A stretch of DNA of 64,000 nucleotides from Salipiger mangrovisoli (GTDB taxonomy: Bacteria > Pseudomonadota > Alphaproteobacteria > Rhodobacterales > Rhodobacteraceae), in the NCBI RefSeq assembly GCF_015223355.1, contig NZ_JADFFK010000004.1, positions 237,501-301,500 on the forward strand. The letters are read 5' to 3'. Both the position numbers and the translations under genes were made by a program. The notes under the pieces are model-generated. The model had not been told where the DNA came from. It made no database searches and saw only the letters and a program-made list of their open reading frames with translations. Shown piece by piece: positions 18,178-26,397 of this stretch. Position 1 is the stretch's first letter. Each line of letters starts with the position of its first letter.

Positions 18178-19809
18178 ATGGCAATCACCTCTGCCAACCA
18201 GCTCGAGCTTCTGCAGACCGCCGAAGCCGTCGCTCGCGAGAAGATGATCGACCCCTCGCTGGTGATCGAAGCGATGGAGGAGAGCCTCGCCCGCGCCGCC
18301 AAGAGCCGCTACGGCTCGGAGATGGACATCCGCGTGAAGATCGACCGCAAGACCGGTCGCGCCAGCTTCACCCGCGTGCGCACCGTGGTCGAGGACGACC
18401 TGCTCGAGAACTACCAGGCCGAGATGACCGTCCAGCAGGCCAAGCAGTACATGGCCGACCCCAAGGTGGGCGACCAGTTCGTCGAGGAGGTCCCGCCCGT
18501 GGACCTCGGCCGGATCGCCGCGCAGAGCGCCAAGCAGGTGATCCTGCAGAAGGTGCGCGAAGCCGAGCGTGACCGCCAGTACGAAGAGTTCAAGGACCGT
18601 CAGGGCACGATCATCAACGGTCAGGTCAAGCGCGAGGAATATGGCAACGTCATCGTCGACGTCGGCCGTGGCGAAGCCATCCTGCGCCGCAACGAGAAGA
18701 TCGGCCGCGAAAGCTATCGCCCCGGCGACCGCATCCGCTGCTACGTCAAGGACGTGCGCCGCGAGGCCCGCGGCCCGCAGATCTTCCTGTCGCGCACCGC
18801 GCCGGAATTCATGGCCGAGCTGTTCAAGATGGAAGTGCCGGAAATCTACGATGGCATCATCGAGATCAAGGCCGTCGCCCGTGACCCCGGCTCGCGCGCC
18901 AAGATCGGCGTCGTTTCCTACGATGGCTCGATCGACCCGGTCGGCGCCTGCGTCGGTATGCGCGGTTCGCGCGTGCAGGCCGTGGTGAACGAGCTGCAGG
19001 GCGAGAAGATCGACATCATCCCGTGGAACGAGGACATGCCGACCTTCCTCGTCAACGCGCTGCAGCCGGCCGAAGTGTCGAAGGTGGTTCTCGACGAGGA
19101 TGCAGAGCGCATCGAGGTCGTCGTGCCCGACGAGCAGCTGTCGCTGGCCATCGGTCGTCGCGGCCAGAACGTGCGCCTCGCCTCGCAGCTGACCGGTCTC
19201 GATATCGACATCATGACCGAGGAAGAAGAATCCAAGCGCCGCCAGGCCGAGTTCGAAGTGCGCACCAAGCTGTTCATGGAAACGCTGGACGTCGACGAGT
19301 TCTTCGCCCAGCTGCTGGTCGCCGAAGGCTTCACCAACCTCGAGGAAGTGGCCTACGTCGAGCTTGACGAGCTGCTGGTGATCGACGGCGTTGACGAAGG
19401 CACCGCCGAAGAGCTGCAGACCCGTGCCCGCGAGTTCATCGAAGAGCAGGCCCGCAAGGCGCTCGAGAAGGCGCGCGAACTGGGTGTCGAGGAGAGCCTC
19501 ATTGAATTCGAGGGCCTCACCCCCCAGATGGTAGAGGCACTGGCCGAAGACGGCATCAAGTCGCTCGAAGACTTCGCCACCTGCGCCGACTGGGAACTGG
19601 CCGGCGGGTGGACCACGGTCGACGGCCAGCGCCAGAAGGACGACGGCCTGCTCGAGAAATTCGGCGTAGACCTCGACGAGGCGCAGAACCTGATCATGAC
19701 TGCCCGCGTTATGCTGGGCTGGGTCGACCCCGAGGAACTGGTTGCCAGCGCGGCAGAGGGCGATGAGCTCGACGCCGAGGATGGCGAATCGGACGAGGCG
19801 GAGGCCTGA
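18178..19809 (+). CDS. nusA: Transcription termination/antitermination protein NusA
   Basis: RNA polymerase-bound elongation factor acting in pausing, termination and antitermination. 543 residues: N-terminal polymerase-binding domain, S1 domain ([20 protein letters not shown]), two KH domains ([19 protein letters not shown] and [19 protein letters not shown]), and two C-terminal helix-hairpin repeats ([36 protein letters not shown]) typical of proteobacterial NusA. The acidic tail is short. Lies between rimP and ylxR with 4 and 7 base spacers. Confidence 0.98.
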   Translation: MAITSANQLELLQTAEAVAREKMIDPSLVIEAMEESLARAAKSRYGSEMDIRVKIDRKTGRASFTRVRTVVEDDLLENYQAEMTVQQAKQYMADPKVGDQFVEEVPPVDLGRIAAQSAKQVILQKVREAERDRQYEEFKDRQGTIINGQVKREEYGNVIVDVGRGEAILRRNEKIGRESYRPGDRIRCYVKDVRREARGPQIFLSRTAPEFMAELFKMEVPEIYDGIIEIKAVARDPGSRAKIGVVSYDGSIDPVGACVGMRGSRVQAVVNELQGEKIDIIPWNEDMPTFLVNALQPAEVSKVVLDEDAERIEVVVPDEQLSLAIGRRGQNVRLASQLTGLDIDIMTEEEESKRRQAEFEVRTKLFMETLDVDEFFAQLLVAEGFTNLEEVAYVELDELLVIDGVDEGTAEELQTRAREFIEEQARKALEKARELGVEESLIEFEGLTPQMVEALAEDGIKSLEDFATCADWELAGGWTTVDGQRQKDDGLLEKFGVDLDEAQNLIMTARVMLGWVDPEELVASAAEGDELDAEDGESDEAEA

Positions 19810-19816
19810 GCCACAG

Positions 19817-20470
19817 ATGAGTCGCGGAGGTCAGGAAAAAGACAGGGAAGACGGTCCCGAACGGCGCTGCATCGCCACCGGCGACGTGGAGCCCAAGGGC
19901 GGTCTGATCCGGTTCGTGGTCGGGCCCGAGGGTCAGGTCGTTCCCGACCTCGCGGGCAAGCTGCCCGGTCGGGGCATCTGGGTCTCGGCCGATCGCAAGG
20001 CATTGGAAAAGGCGGCGGGCAAAGGACTCTTTGCCCGCGCAGCCAAGGCACCGGTGACCGTGCCCGAGGGGCTGCCCGACCTTGTCGAGGGCATGCTCGC
20101 CCGGCGGGTGGTCGAGCTGATCAGCCTCGCCCGCAAGGGCGGCGGCGCCGTCTCGGGCTACGAGAAGGTGAAGGACTGGCTTATGAAAGAGGAAGCCCGC
20201 GTCCTGATCCAGGCCGAGGATGGATCGGCCCGTGGAAAGACGAAATTGAGTACTCCCTACGGGGGGAACTACATCGGCTGGCTCACCGCAGACGAGCTGG
20301 GGCTGGCCTTCGGACGTGAAAAGGTGATACATGCCGCGCTTGGCGCTGGTGGACTCACCAAACGTGTTGTAGAGGAAGCCCAACGTTTGAAGGGCCTGCG
20401 CGTCGCATCGGCGGACGCGAGACCGGCAGCAGGGGCTGCCGCGGGCGGCAACAGCCGCCGGAAAGGATAA
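19817..20470 (+). CDS. YlxR (DUF448) RNA-binding protein fused to an L7Ae-like domain
   Basis: 217 residues. N-terminal YlxR domain with [20 protein letters not shown] and [16 protein letters not shown], then an L7Ae/L30e-like segment ([20 protein letters not shown]). In Gram-positives YlxR and YlxQ (L7Ae) are separate neighbours between nusA and infB; in alphaproteobacteria they are commonly one protein. Proposed roles are RNA binding or regulation of RNase P and ribosome assembly, still poorly defined. Start ATG at 19817 is 7 bases after nusA; the frame is open upstream inside nusA. Confidence 0.9.
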   Translation: MSRGGQEKDREDGPERRCIATGDVEPKGGLIRFVVGPEGQVVPDLAGKLPGRGIWVSADRKALEKAAGKGLFARAAKAPVTVPEGLPDLVEGMLARRVVELISLARKGGGAVSGYEKVKDWLMKEEARVLIQAEDGSARGKTKLSTPYGGNYIGWLTADELGLAFGREKVIHAALGAGGLTKRVVEEAQRLKGLRVASADARPAAGAAAGGNSRRKG

Positions 20471-20480
20471 GAGAATCTTA

Positions 20481-23009
20481 ATGAGCGATAACGACGGCAA
20501 GAAGACTTTGGGTTTGCGCGGCGGGTCCCACTCGGGGAACGTGAAGCAGAGCTTCAGCCACGGCCGCACAAAGAACGTCGTGGTGGAGACCAAGCGCAAA
20601 CGCGTCGTGGTGCCGAAAACGGGCGCCGCTGGCGGTGCAAAGGGTTCGGGCGGCGGATCGCATGGCGGATCGGGCAAACGCCCGGCGGGCATCACCGATG
20701 CGGAGATGGAACGCCGGCTGCGTGCGCTGCAGGCCGCCAAGGCGCGCGAAGCCGAAGAGACTGCTCAGCGCGAGGCCGAGGAAAAGGCCCGCGCCGAGGA
20801 GCGTGAGCGCATGCGCGCCGAAAAGGAACAAAAAGAGCGCGAGCAGCGCGAGGCCGAAGAGCGCGCCAAGGCGAAAGCCGAGGAAGAAGAGCGCAAGGTC
20901 CGCGAGGCCGCACAGGCTGCTGAAGCCGCGAAGAAGGCCGAAGTCGCTGCCAAGAAACCGGCGGCGGCCAAGGACGACGCGGCTGCTCCGGCGGCCCGTA
21001 CCGCCGCGGCTCCGGGTGCCAAGCCCTCCGCGCCGGCACAGCCGCAGCAGCGCAAGGCCGACCGCGAGCGCGAAGAGCGTGGCCGGTCGACCCGTGGCCG
21101 CGACGATGGCGAGCGCCGTTCCGGCAAGCTGACGCTGAACCAGGCTCTGGGCGGCGAAGGCGGACGGCAGAAATCCATGGCCGCGATGAAGCGCAAGCAG
21201 GAGCGTGCGCGTCAGAAGGCGATGGGTGGGGCGCAGGCCCGCGAAAAGGTCGTGCGTGACGTGCAGCTTCCCGAGGCGATCACGGTGGCGGAACTCGCCA
21301 ACCGTATGGCCGAGCGCGTGGCTGACGTGGTGAAGTCGCTCATGCAGAGCGGCATCATGGTGACGCAGAACCAGACCATCGACGCCGACACCGCGGAACT
21401 GATCATCGAGGAATTCGGCCACCGCGTGACCCGCGTGTCCGATGCCGACGTCGAAGACGTGATCAAGACCGTGGACGACAAGCCGGAGGACCTCCAGTCG
21501 CGTCCGCCGGTCATCACGATCATGGGCCACGTCGACCACGGCAAGACCTCGCTGCTCGACGCGATCCGCAACACCAGCGTGACCTCCGGCGAAGCCGGCG
21601 GGATCACCCAGCACATCGGCGCCTACCAGGTGACGACGAAGAACGGCGACGTGCTGTCCTTCCTCGACACGCCCGGTCACGCCGCCTTCACCTCGATGCG
21701 CTCGCGTGGCGCACAGGTGACGGACATCGTGGTGCTGGTGGTCGCGGCGGATGACGCCGTGATGCCGCAGACGGTCGAGGCGATCAGCCACGCGAAAGCG
21801 GCCAAGGTGCCGATGATCGTGGCGATCAACAAGGTCGACAAGCCCTCGGCAAACCCGACCAAGGTGCGCACCGACCTGCTGCAGCACGAAGTCGTCGTCG
21901 AAGAGATGTCGGGCGAAGTGCAGGATGTCGAGGTTTCGGCCAAGACCGGCCTGGGTCTCGACTCGCTGCTCGAAGCCATCGCGCTGCAGGCCGAGATCCT
22001 CGAGCTCAAGGCCAACCCGAACCGCGCCGCACAAGGTGCCGTGATCGAAGCGCAGCTCGACGTGGGCCGCGGCCCGGTCGCGACGGTGCTCGTGCAGAAC
22101 GGCACGCTCAAGCAGGGCGACATCTTCGTCGTGGGCGAGCAGTACGGCAAGGTCCGTGCGCTGATCAACGACAAGGGTGAGCGCGTGCAGGAAGCCGGAC
22201 CGTCGGTGCCCGTCGAGGTGCTGGGTCTCAATGGCACGCCCGAGGCCGGCGACGTTCTCAACGTCACCGAGACCGAAGCGCAGGCCCGCGAGATCGCCGA
22301 GTACCGTGCACATGTCTCGAAGGACAAGCGCGCCGCTGCAGGTGCCGCAACGACCCTCGAGCAGCTGATGCAGAAAGCCAAGGACGACGAGAACGTCTCG
22401 GAACTGCCCGTCATCGTGAAAGCGGACGTGCAGGGCTCGGCGGAAGCGATCGTCCAGGCGCTCGAGAAGGTCGGCAACGACGAGGTGCGCGTGCGCGTCA
22501 TCCACTCGGGTGTCGGCGCGATCACCGAGACCGACATCGGCCTTGCCGAAGCGTCGGGCTGCCCGGTCATCGGCTTCAACGTTCGTGCCAACGCTCCGGC
22601 CCGCAACGGGGCCAACCAGAAGGGCGTGGAGATCCGCTACTACTCGGTGATCTACGACCTCGTGGACGACGTGAAAGCCGCGGCCTCGGGCCTGCTGTCG
22701 AACGAAATCCGCGAGAACTTCATCGGCTACGCGGCGATCAAGGAAGTCTTCAAGGTGTCCAACGTCGGCAAGGTCGCCGGCTGTCTGGTCACCGAGGGCG
22801 TTGCCCGCCGCTCCGCCGGCGTGCGCCTGCTGCGCGACAACGTGGTGATCCACGAAGGCACGCTGAAGACCCTCAAGCGCTTCAAGGACGAGGTTGCCGA
22901 AGTGCAGTCCGGCCAGGAATGCGGCATGGCCTTCGAGAACTACGACGATATCCGCCCCGGCGATGTCATCGAGATCTTCGAGCGCGAGGAAGTCGAGCGC
23001 TCGCTCTGA
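20481..23009 (+). CDS. infB: Translation initiation factor IF-2
   Basis: GTPase that places initiator tRNA on the 30S subunit and joins subunits. 842 residues. N-terminal [20 protein letters not shown] is the usual alphaproteobacterial opening, followed by a long Arg/Glu/Lys/Ala-rich region (about 75-230). GTP-binding motifs: [10 protein letters not shown] (G1), DTPGHAAF (G3), NKVDK (G4). C-terminal domains include [12 protein letters not shown]. Last gene of the rimP operon, 10 bases after ylxR, closed by a terminator. Confidence 0.98.
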   Translation: MSDNDGKKTLGLRGGSHSGNVKQSFSHGRTKNVVVETKRKRVVVPKTGAAGGAKGSGGGSHGGSGKRPAGITDAEMERRLRALQAAKAREAEETAQREAEEKARAEERERMRAEKEQKEREQREAEERAKAKAEEEERKVREAAQAAEAAKKAEVAAKKPAAAKDDAAAPAARTAAAPGAKPSAPAQPQQRKADREREERGRSTRGRDDGERRSGKLTLNQALGGEGGRQKSMAAMKRKQERARQKAMGGAQAREKVVRDVQLPEAITVAELANRMAERVADVVKSLMQSGIMVTQNQTIDADTAELIIEEFGHRVTRVSDADVEDVIKTVDDKPEDLQSRPPVITIMGHVDHGKTSLLDAIRNTSVTSGEAGGITQHIGAYQVTTKNGDVLSFLDTPGHAAFTSMRSRGAQVTDIVVLVVAADDAVMPQTVEAISHAKAAKVPMIVAINKVDKPSANPTKVRTDLLQHEVVVEEMSGEVQDVEVSAKTGLGLDSLLEAIALQAEILELKANPNRAAQGAVIEAQLDVGRGPVATVLVQNGTLKQGDIFVVGEQYGKVRALINDKGERVQEAGPSVPVEVLGLNGTPEAGDVLNVTETEAQAREIAEYRAHVSKDKRAAAGAATTLEQLMQKAKDDENVSELPVIVKADVQGSAEAIVQALEKVGNDEVRVRVIHSGVGAITETDIGLAEASGCPVIGFNVRANAPARNGANQKGVEIRYYSVIYDLVDDVKAAASGLLSNEIRENFIGYAAIKEVFKVSNVGKVAGCLVTEGVARRSAGVRLLRDNVVIHEGTLKTLKRFKDEVAEVQSGQECGMAFENYDDIRPGDVIEIFEREEVERSL

Positions 23010-23041
23010 CCTCCCTGCCCTCCGCAGGACAGAACACCGAC

Positions 23042-23071
23042 AAGCCCCGGCGATTTCGCCGGGGCTTTCTT
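23042..23071 (+). terminator. Terminator of the infB operon
   Basis: AAGCCCCGGCG and CGCCGGGGCTT pair around loop ATTT, followed by TCTTCTT, 33 bases past infB. Confidence 0.85.
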
Positions 23072-23271
23072 CTTGGCACCTCGGATGTCTTGGCGCACCG
23101 TGGCCGAACGCCTTCACCAGTGCGTAGCTGACGCCTGTGGGGAAAGATGTGCCCAAGGGCGCGGCCCTGGTGCTTCGTGCTGATCGCCTGCCCCGGCGTT
23201 GGGATTTTCGGCACGTTCACGCTCAGCGAGACGCCATTGGATCACCCCCGCCCGACACGATGCGATGCAGC

Positions 23272-23308
23272 AAAAAAAATGCGAGCCGCCTTTTCAGGCG
23301 ACTCGCAT
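23272..23308 (-). terminator. Terminator of the 40-codon gene
   Basis: On the minus strand ATGCGAGTCGCC and GGCGGCTCGCAT form a 12-base stem with one mismatch around TGAAAA, followed by eight T residues. It lies 25 bases past the stop of the small open frame at 23334-23456 and is the strongest intrinsic terminator in this part of the window. Confidence 0.85.
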
Positions 23309-23333
23309 GTCGTTGACTTCTGTGGGCGTCAAT

Positions 23334-23456
23334 TCAGACCGGGCGCCCGGTGAAGATCTGCTGCCCGACACGCACCATGATGCGTCCATCGGGAAGAGTC
23401 TTCTCAAGAAAGCCCTGGACCGAAATGCAGCTACCCATGATGATGGTGCGCAACAT
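23334..23456 (-). CDS. Small orphan protein, 40 residues
   Basis: A 40-codon frame starting MLRTIIMGSCISVQG and ending MVRVGQQIFTGRPV, with the middle FLEKTLPDGRI. GAGG is 9 bases upstream of the ATG. A strong minus-strand terminator follows 25 bases after the stop, and the 120 bases upstream are markedly AT-rich, as for a promoter region; the protein reads as two short beta strands with a Gly-rich turn. No neighbouring gene uses this terminator, so a transcript here needs its own explanation, and this frame fits. I do not recognise a named family. It could be a basic beta-hairpin protein; function unknown. Confidence 0.65.
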   Translation of the reverse strand: MLRTIIMGSCISVQGFLEKTLPDGRIMVRVGQQIFTGRPV

Positions 23457-23579
23457 GTTGTGTCCTCAACTAAAACTCTATGGGCAGATTATTACCCCAG
23501 GAAGAGCGACAAAACTACATGAAAATTGCACAAATCTGTTTCAATTGTAGGCAAATCTGCATGTTTTTACGATGAATTA

Positions 23580-23619
23580 ATGATCAAGGGCACCTTGGCG
23601 TCAGAAAACCCTTGATCAT
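23580..23619 (-). terminator. Inverted repeat at the mutT stop, possible terminator
   Basis: ATGATCAAGGG and CCCTTGATCAT, a perfect 11-base inverted repeat with an 18-base loop. One arm contains the mutT stop codon. No T-tract follows on the minus strand beyond ATTAATT, so termination is possible but not certain. Confidence 0.45.
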
Positions 23620-24017
23620 AGCAAATCCCTGAGAATCGGGATAAGCGGCACGTCCGCTGGCGGCATCGGGTAGTCGGTCAACTCGCGGGCGCGGACCCAT
23701 TTCAGTCGCTGACCTTCGCGTGCCTGCGGCGCGCCCTGCCATTTGCGGCAGGCGAAGAGCGGCATCAGCAGGTGGAAATCCTCGTAGGCATGCGAGGCGA
23801 AGGTCAGCGGCGCAAGGCAGCTGTCCCAGGTCTCGATCCCCAGTTCCTCGTGCAGCTCGCGGATCAGCGCGGCCTCTGGGGTCTCGCCGGGCTCGACCTT
23901 GCCGCCCGGAAACTCCCAGAGGCCGGCCATCGATTTGCCCTCGGGCCGCTGTGCCAGCAGCACGCGCCCCTCGACGTCGATGAGCGCAACGGCGGAGACA
24001 AGGACGATCTTTTTCAT
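23616..24017 (-). CDS. mutT: Nudix hydrolase, MutT-type 8-oxo-dGTP diphosphatase
   Basis: Removes oxidised dGTP from the nucleotide pool. 133 residues, typical MutT size. The Nudix box is complete, from GGKVEPGETPEA to ALIRELHEELGI, with WEFPGG before it as in MutT. Start at ATG 24017 gives MKKIVLVSAVALID; a TTG eight codons upstream lies in the poly-T part of the preceding terminator and is unlikely. It follows argJ on the same strand, but a terminator-like hairpin stands between them, so mutT is expressed by readthrough or from a promoter I cannot place. Confidence 0.88.
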   Translation of the reverse strand: MKKIVLVSAVALIDVEGRVLLAQRPEGKSMAGLWEFPGGKVEPGETPEAALIRELHEELGIETWDSCLAPLTFASHAYEDFHLLMPLFACRKWQGAPQAREGQRLKWVRARELTDYPMPPADVPLIPILRDLL

Positions 24018-24039
24018 GGGCGGCGCCTTTGGTGGATGC

Positions 24040-24066
24040 AAAAAGGCGAGGGGCTCTGCCCCTCGC
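24040..24066 (-). terminator. Terminator between argJ and mutT
   Basis: On the minus strand GCGAGGGG, loop CAGAG, CCCCTCGC, then CTTTTT. The T-run ends only 23 bases before the mutT ATG. Confidence 0.65.
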
Positions 24067-24073
24067 GCTCCCC

Positions 24074-24102
24074 GGGATATTTGCCCCTAGAAGAAGGGGC
24101 AA
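24074..24102 (+). repeat. Intergenic repeat GGGATATTT...TAGAAGAA, copy 1
   Basis: GGGATATTTGCCCCTAGAAG followed by AAGGGGCAA. The part TTGCCCCT/AGGGGCAA is a hairpin with loop AGAAGA. A second copy on the opposite strand lies at 59903-59946. Both sit between a gene's 3' side and a neighbour, so this looks like a dispersed intergenic element. Confidence 0.5.
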
Positions 24103-24107
24103 CCCCG

Positions 24108-25337
24108 TTACGACCGGTAATCGGCGTTGATGCTGATGTAGCCGTGGGTGAGGTCGCAGGTCCAGACGGTGGCCCTGCCCTGCCCGAGCCCGAGATCGAC
24201 CGAGAGGGTGATCTCGGGCGCCTTCATCAGTCGCGCGCCGTCTTCCTCGCGGTAGTCCGGCGCGCGCCAGCCCTTCTCGGCCACCAGCACGTCCCCGAAA
24301 CGGATGGTCAGCAGATCACGATCAGCCGCCGCGCCGGACTTGCCGATCGCCATGACGATGCGGCCCCAGTTGGGATCCTCGCCGGCGATGGCGGTCTTGA
24401 CCAGCGGCGAGTTGGCGATGGCCAAAGCATGGGTACGCGCGTCCGCATCGCTCGCGGCACCGGTGACCTCGACGGTGACGAACTTGGTCGCCCCCTCGCC
24501 GTCCTTGACCACCTGATGCGCGAGATCGAGGAACACGCCCTCGAGCGCCTCGGCAAAGGCGCTGTCAGCCTCGGTCACCTCGACTCCCGAGGCGCCCGTG
24601 GCGCCCATGAGCAGCGTGTCCGAGGTCGAGGTGTCGCTGTCCACCGTGATGCAGTTGAAGCTGCGGTCATTGATCTGGCTGACCAGCTTCTGCAGCAGCG
24701 GCTGCGGCACCTTCGCGTCGGTGAAGACGTAGACCAGCATGGTCGCCATGTCGGGCGCGATCATGCCCGAACCCTTGGCGATGCCGGCGATCTTCACCGG
24801 CCCGCCCGGCAACTCGACCGTGACGGTCGAGCCCTTGGGGAAGGTGTCGGTGGTCATGATCGCCTTGGCCGCGCCGGCAATTCCGCCGGCGTCGAGCGCG
24901 GCCACCAGTTCATCGACCTTGGCAGTGATGCGCTCGTGGGGCAGCGGCTCGCCGATCACCCCGGTTGAAGAGGAAAAGACGCGGGCCTCGGGCAGGCCGG
25001 TCGCCGCCGCCACGGCCGAGGTCACCGCACGGGTGGACTCGATGCCGTTGCGGCCGGTGAAGGCGTTGGAATTGCCCGAGTTCACGATGATCGCGGCACC
25101 CTCATCCGAGGTGCCGCCGATCTTGGCCTGGCAGTCGAGCACGGGTGCCGACCGCGTGGCCGAGCGGGTAAAGACCCCCGCCATGGTGCTGCCCGCGTCG
25201 AGCAGGGCAAGCATGACGTCAGTGCGCCCTGCGTAGCGCACCCCCGCCGCGACGGAGGCAAAACGAACCCCCTCAATCACCGGCAGGTCGGGAAAGGCCG
25301 CAGGGGCCAGCGGGGAAACGGCGAGGGTCTTGGCCAC
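24108..25337 (-). CDS. argJ: Bifunctional ornithine acetyltransferase/N-acetylglutamate synthase
   Basis: Transfers the acetyl group from N-acetylornithine to glutamate, closing the cyclic arginine pathway. 409 residues. The autocleavage site is present as APDMATMLVYVF, with Thr of ATML as the new N-terminal nucleophile of the beta chain, and KGSGMIAPDM just before it. Starts with GTG directly after the stop of the parvulin gene (TGAGTG), so the two are one operon. ArgJ and a parvulin-type isomerase upstream of it, divergent from secA, is a familiar Rhodobacterales order. Confidence 0.95.
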   Translation of the reverse strand: MAKTLAVSPLAPAAFPDLPVIEGVRFASVAAGVRYAGRTDVMLALLDAGSTMAGVFTRSATRSAPVLDCQAKIGGTSDEGAAIIVNSGNSNAFTGRNGIESTRAVTSAVAAATGLPEARVFSSSTGVIGEPLPHERITAKVDELVAALDAGGIAGAAKAIMTTDTFPKGSTVTVELPGGPVKIAGIAKGSGMIAPDMATMLVYVFTDAKVPQPLLQKLVSQINDRSFNCITVDSDTSTSDTLLMGATGASGVEVTEADSAFAEALEGVFLDLAHQVVKDGEGATKFVTVEVTGAASDADARTHALAIANSPLVKTAIAGEDPNWGRIVMAIGKSGAAADRDLLTIRFGDVLVAEKGWRAPDYREEDGARLMKAPEITLSVDLGLGQGRATVWTCDLTHGYISINADYRS

Positions 25338-26213
25338 TCAGTCCTCCAGCAGCTCGAGGTTGGACAGGATCGAGGGATCGACATCCCCCGATGCTTTGCG
25401 GGTGATCTCGGCACCGGCCTCGGCTTCGTCCATATAGGCCGCCACGGCCTCCTGCTGCACCTGCTGGGCCAGTTGGTCGCGCACCTCGTCGAGCTTCGGC
25501 GCTTCCTTGGCACGGGTCTCGTTGAGCTTGATCACGTGCCAGCCGAACTGGGTCTGCACGGGTGCCTCCGAGATCGTGCCGGGCTCCATGCCCTCGACGG
25601 CCGTCTCGAAGGGCTCGACCATCATGCCCTTGCTGAACCAGCCGAGTTCACCGCCATTCGGGCCCGACGGGCCGGTGGATTTCGATTTGGCCACCTCGGC
25701 GAAGTCGGAACCGCCGTTCAGTTCCTCGATGATCGCCTTGGCCTCGTCCTCGGTTTCCACGAGGATGTGCGAGGCATTGTATTCCTGGCCCTGCTCGGCA
25801 TCGGCGAACTGCGCGTCATAGGCGGCCTGCAGCGCCTCGTCGGTCACCGCGGCATCGGCCACGGCCGAAACGGTCTCGGCAGCGAGCAGCGTGCGACGTT
25901 CGGTCTTCAGCGACAGGTCCACGCGCTTGGTCTCGACGGCCTTCTCGTCCTGGGCCAGCACTTCTTGCTGCACCAGCTGGTCGAGGATGCCATCCCAAAG
26001 CACGTCATCGCCGAGTTGCTGGTATTGCTCGGGCAGGCTGGCCCGGACCACCAGCATCTCGCCGAGGGTAATGTCCGTGCCGTTCACCGTGGCCACGACG
26101 GTGTCGGCGCTCATCGCCTCGGTTTGCTCCTGGGCCTGTTCCTGGGCGTGGAGGGGCATCGCAAGGGTCAGGGCAAGCGCTGCCGCCCCCAGTTTGGTGA
26201 GGGTTTTGGGCAT
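25338..26213 (-). CDS. Periplasmic parvulin-type peptidyl-prolyl isomerase
   Basis: 291 residues. Signal peptide MPKTLTKLGAAALALTLAMP with cleavage probably after LHA. Parvulin (PpiC) domain from about 145 to 240: ASHILVETEDEAKAIIEEL, GPSGPNGGELGWFSKGMMVE and FGWHVIKLNE are all diagnostic. A SurA-like helical region precedes it (DGILDQLVQQEVLAQ). Likely helps fold exported or outer-membrane proteins, in keeping with its divergent neighbour secA. GGAAGGA is 8 bases before the ATG. Followed without gap by argJ. Confidence 0.9.
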   Translation of the reverse strand: MPKTLTKLGAAALALTLAMPLHAQEQAQEQTEAMSADTVVATVNGTDITLGEMLVVRASLPEQYQQLGDDVLWDGILDQLVQQEVLAQDEKAVETKRVDLSLKTERRTLLAAETVSAVADAAVTDEALQAAYDAQFADAEQGQEYNASHILVETEDEAKAIIEELNGGSDFAEVAKSKSTGPSGPNGGELGWFSKGMMVEPFETAVEGMEPGTISEAPVQTQFGWHVIKLNETRAKEAPKLDEVRDQLAQQVQQEAVAAYMDEAEAGAEITRKASGDVDPSILSNLELLED

Positions 26214-26253
26214 CTAGGCGTCCTTCCAGTTGGCCGCCCGCCACAGGGCGGCG

Positions 26254-26281
26254 TTGACACTTACCAACCCGCCGCTTACAT
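26254..26281 (+). promoter_or_regulatory. Promoter of secA
   Basis: TTGACA, 16 bases, TTACAT, in the 184-base gap between the divergent parvulin and secA genes. Predicted leader is about 110 bases. Confidence 0.6.
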
Positions 26282-26397
26282 CGCCTGAAGGCTCTGCAAG
26301 GCCGGTCGTTCCCCTGTGTCATATGGGTTGAGTGCGAGGCGGGCAAGCGGATGCCTCACGCAGAACACGACTTTGTCAGACAGCACAGGCAGGCCAA

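Noticed and set aside
20478..23156. Near-complete antisense frame opposite infB
   Set aside because: Codon bias of infB leaves the reverse frame open. Composition is His/Asp/Leu/Arg-rich with no domain; infB is certain.
23068..23271. Short plus-strand frame downstream of infB with a hydrophobic start
   Set aside because: No ribosome site, it runs into the minus-strand terminator, and the residues resemble no protein.
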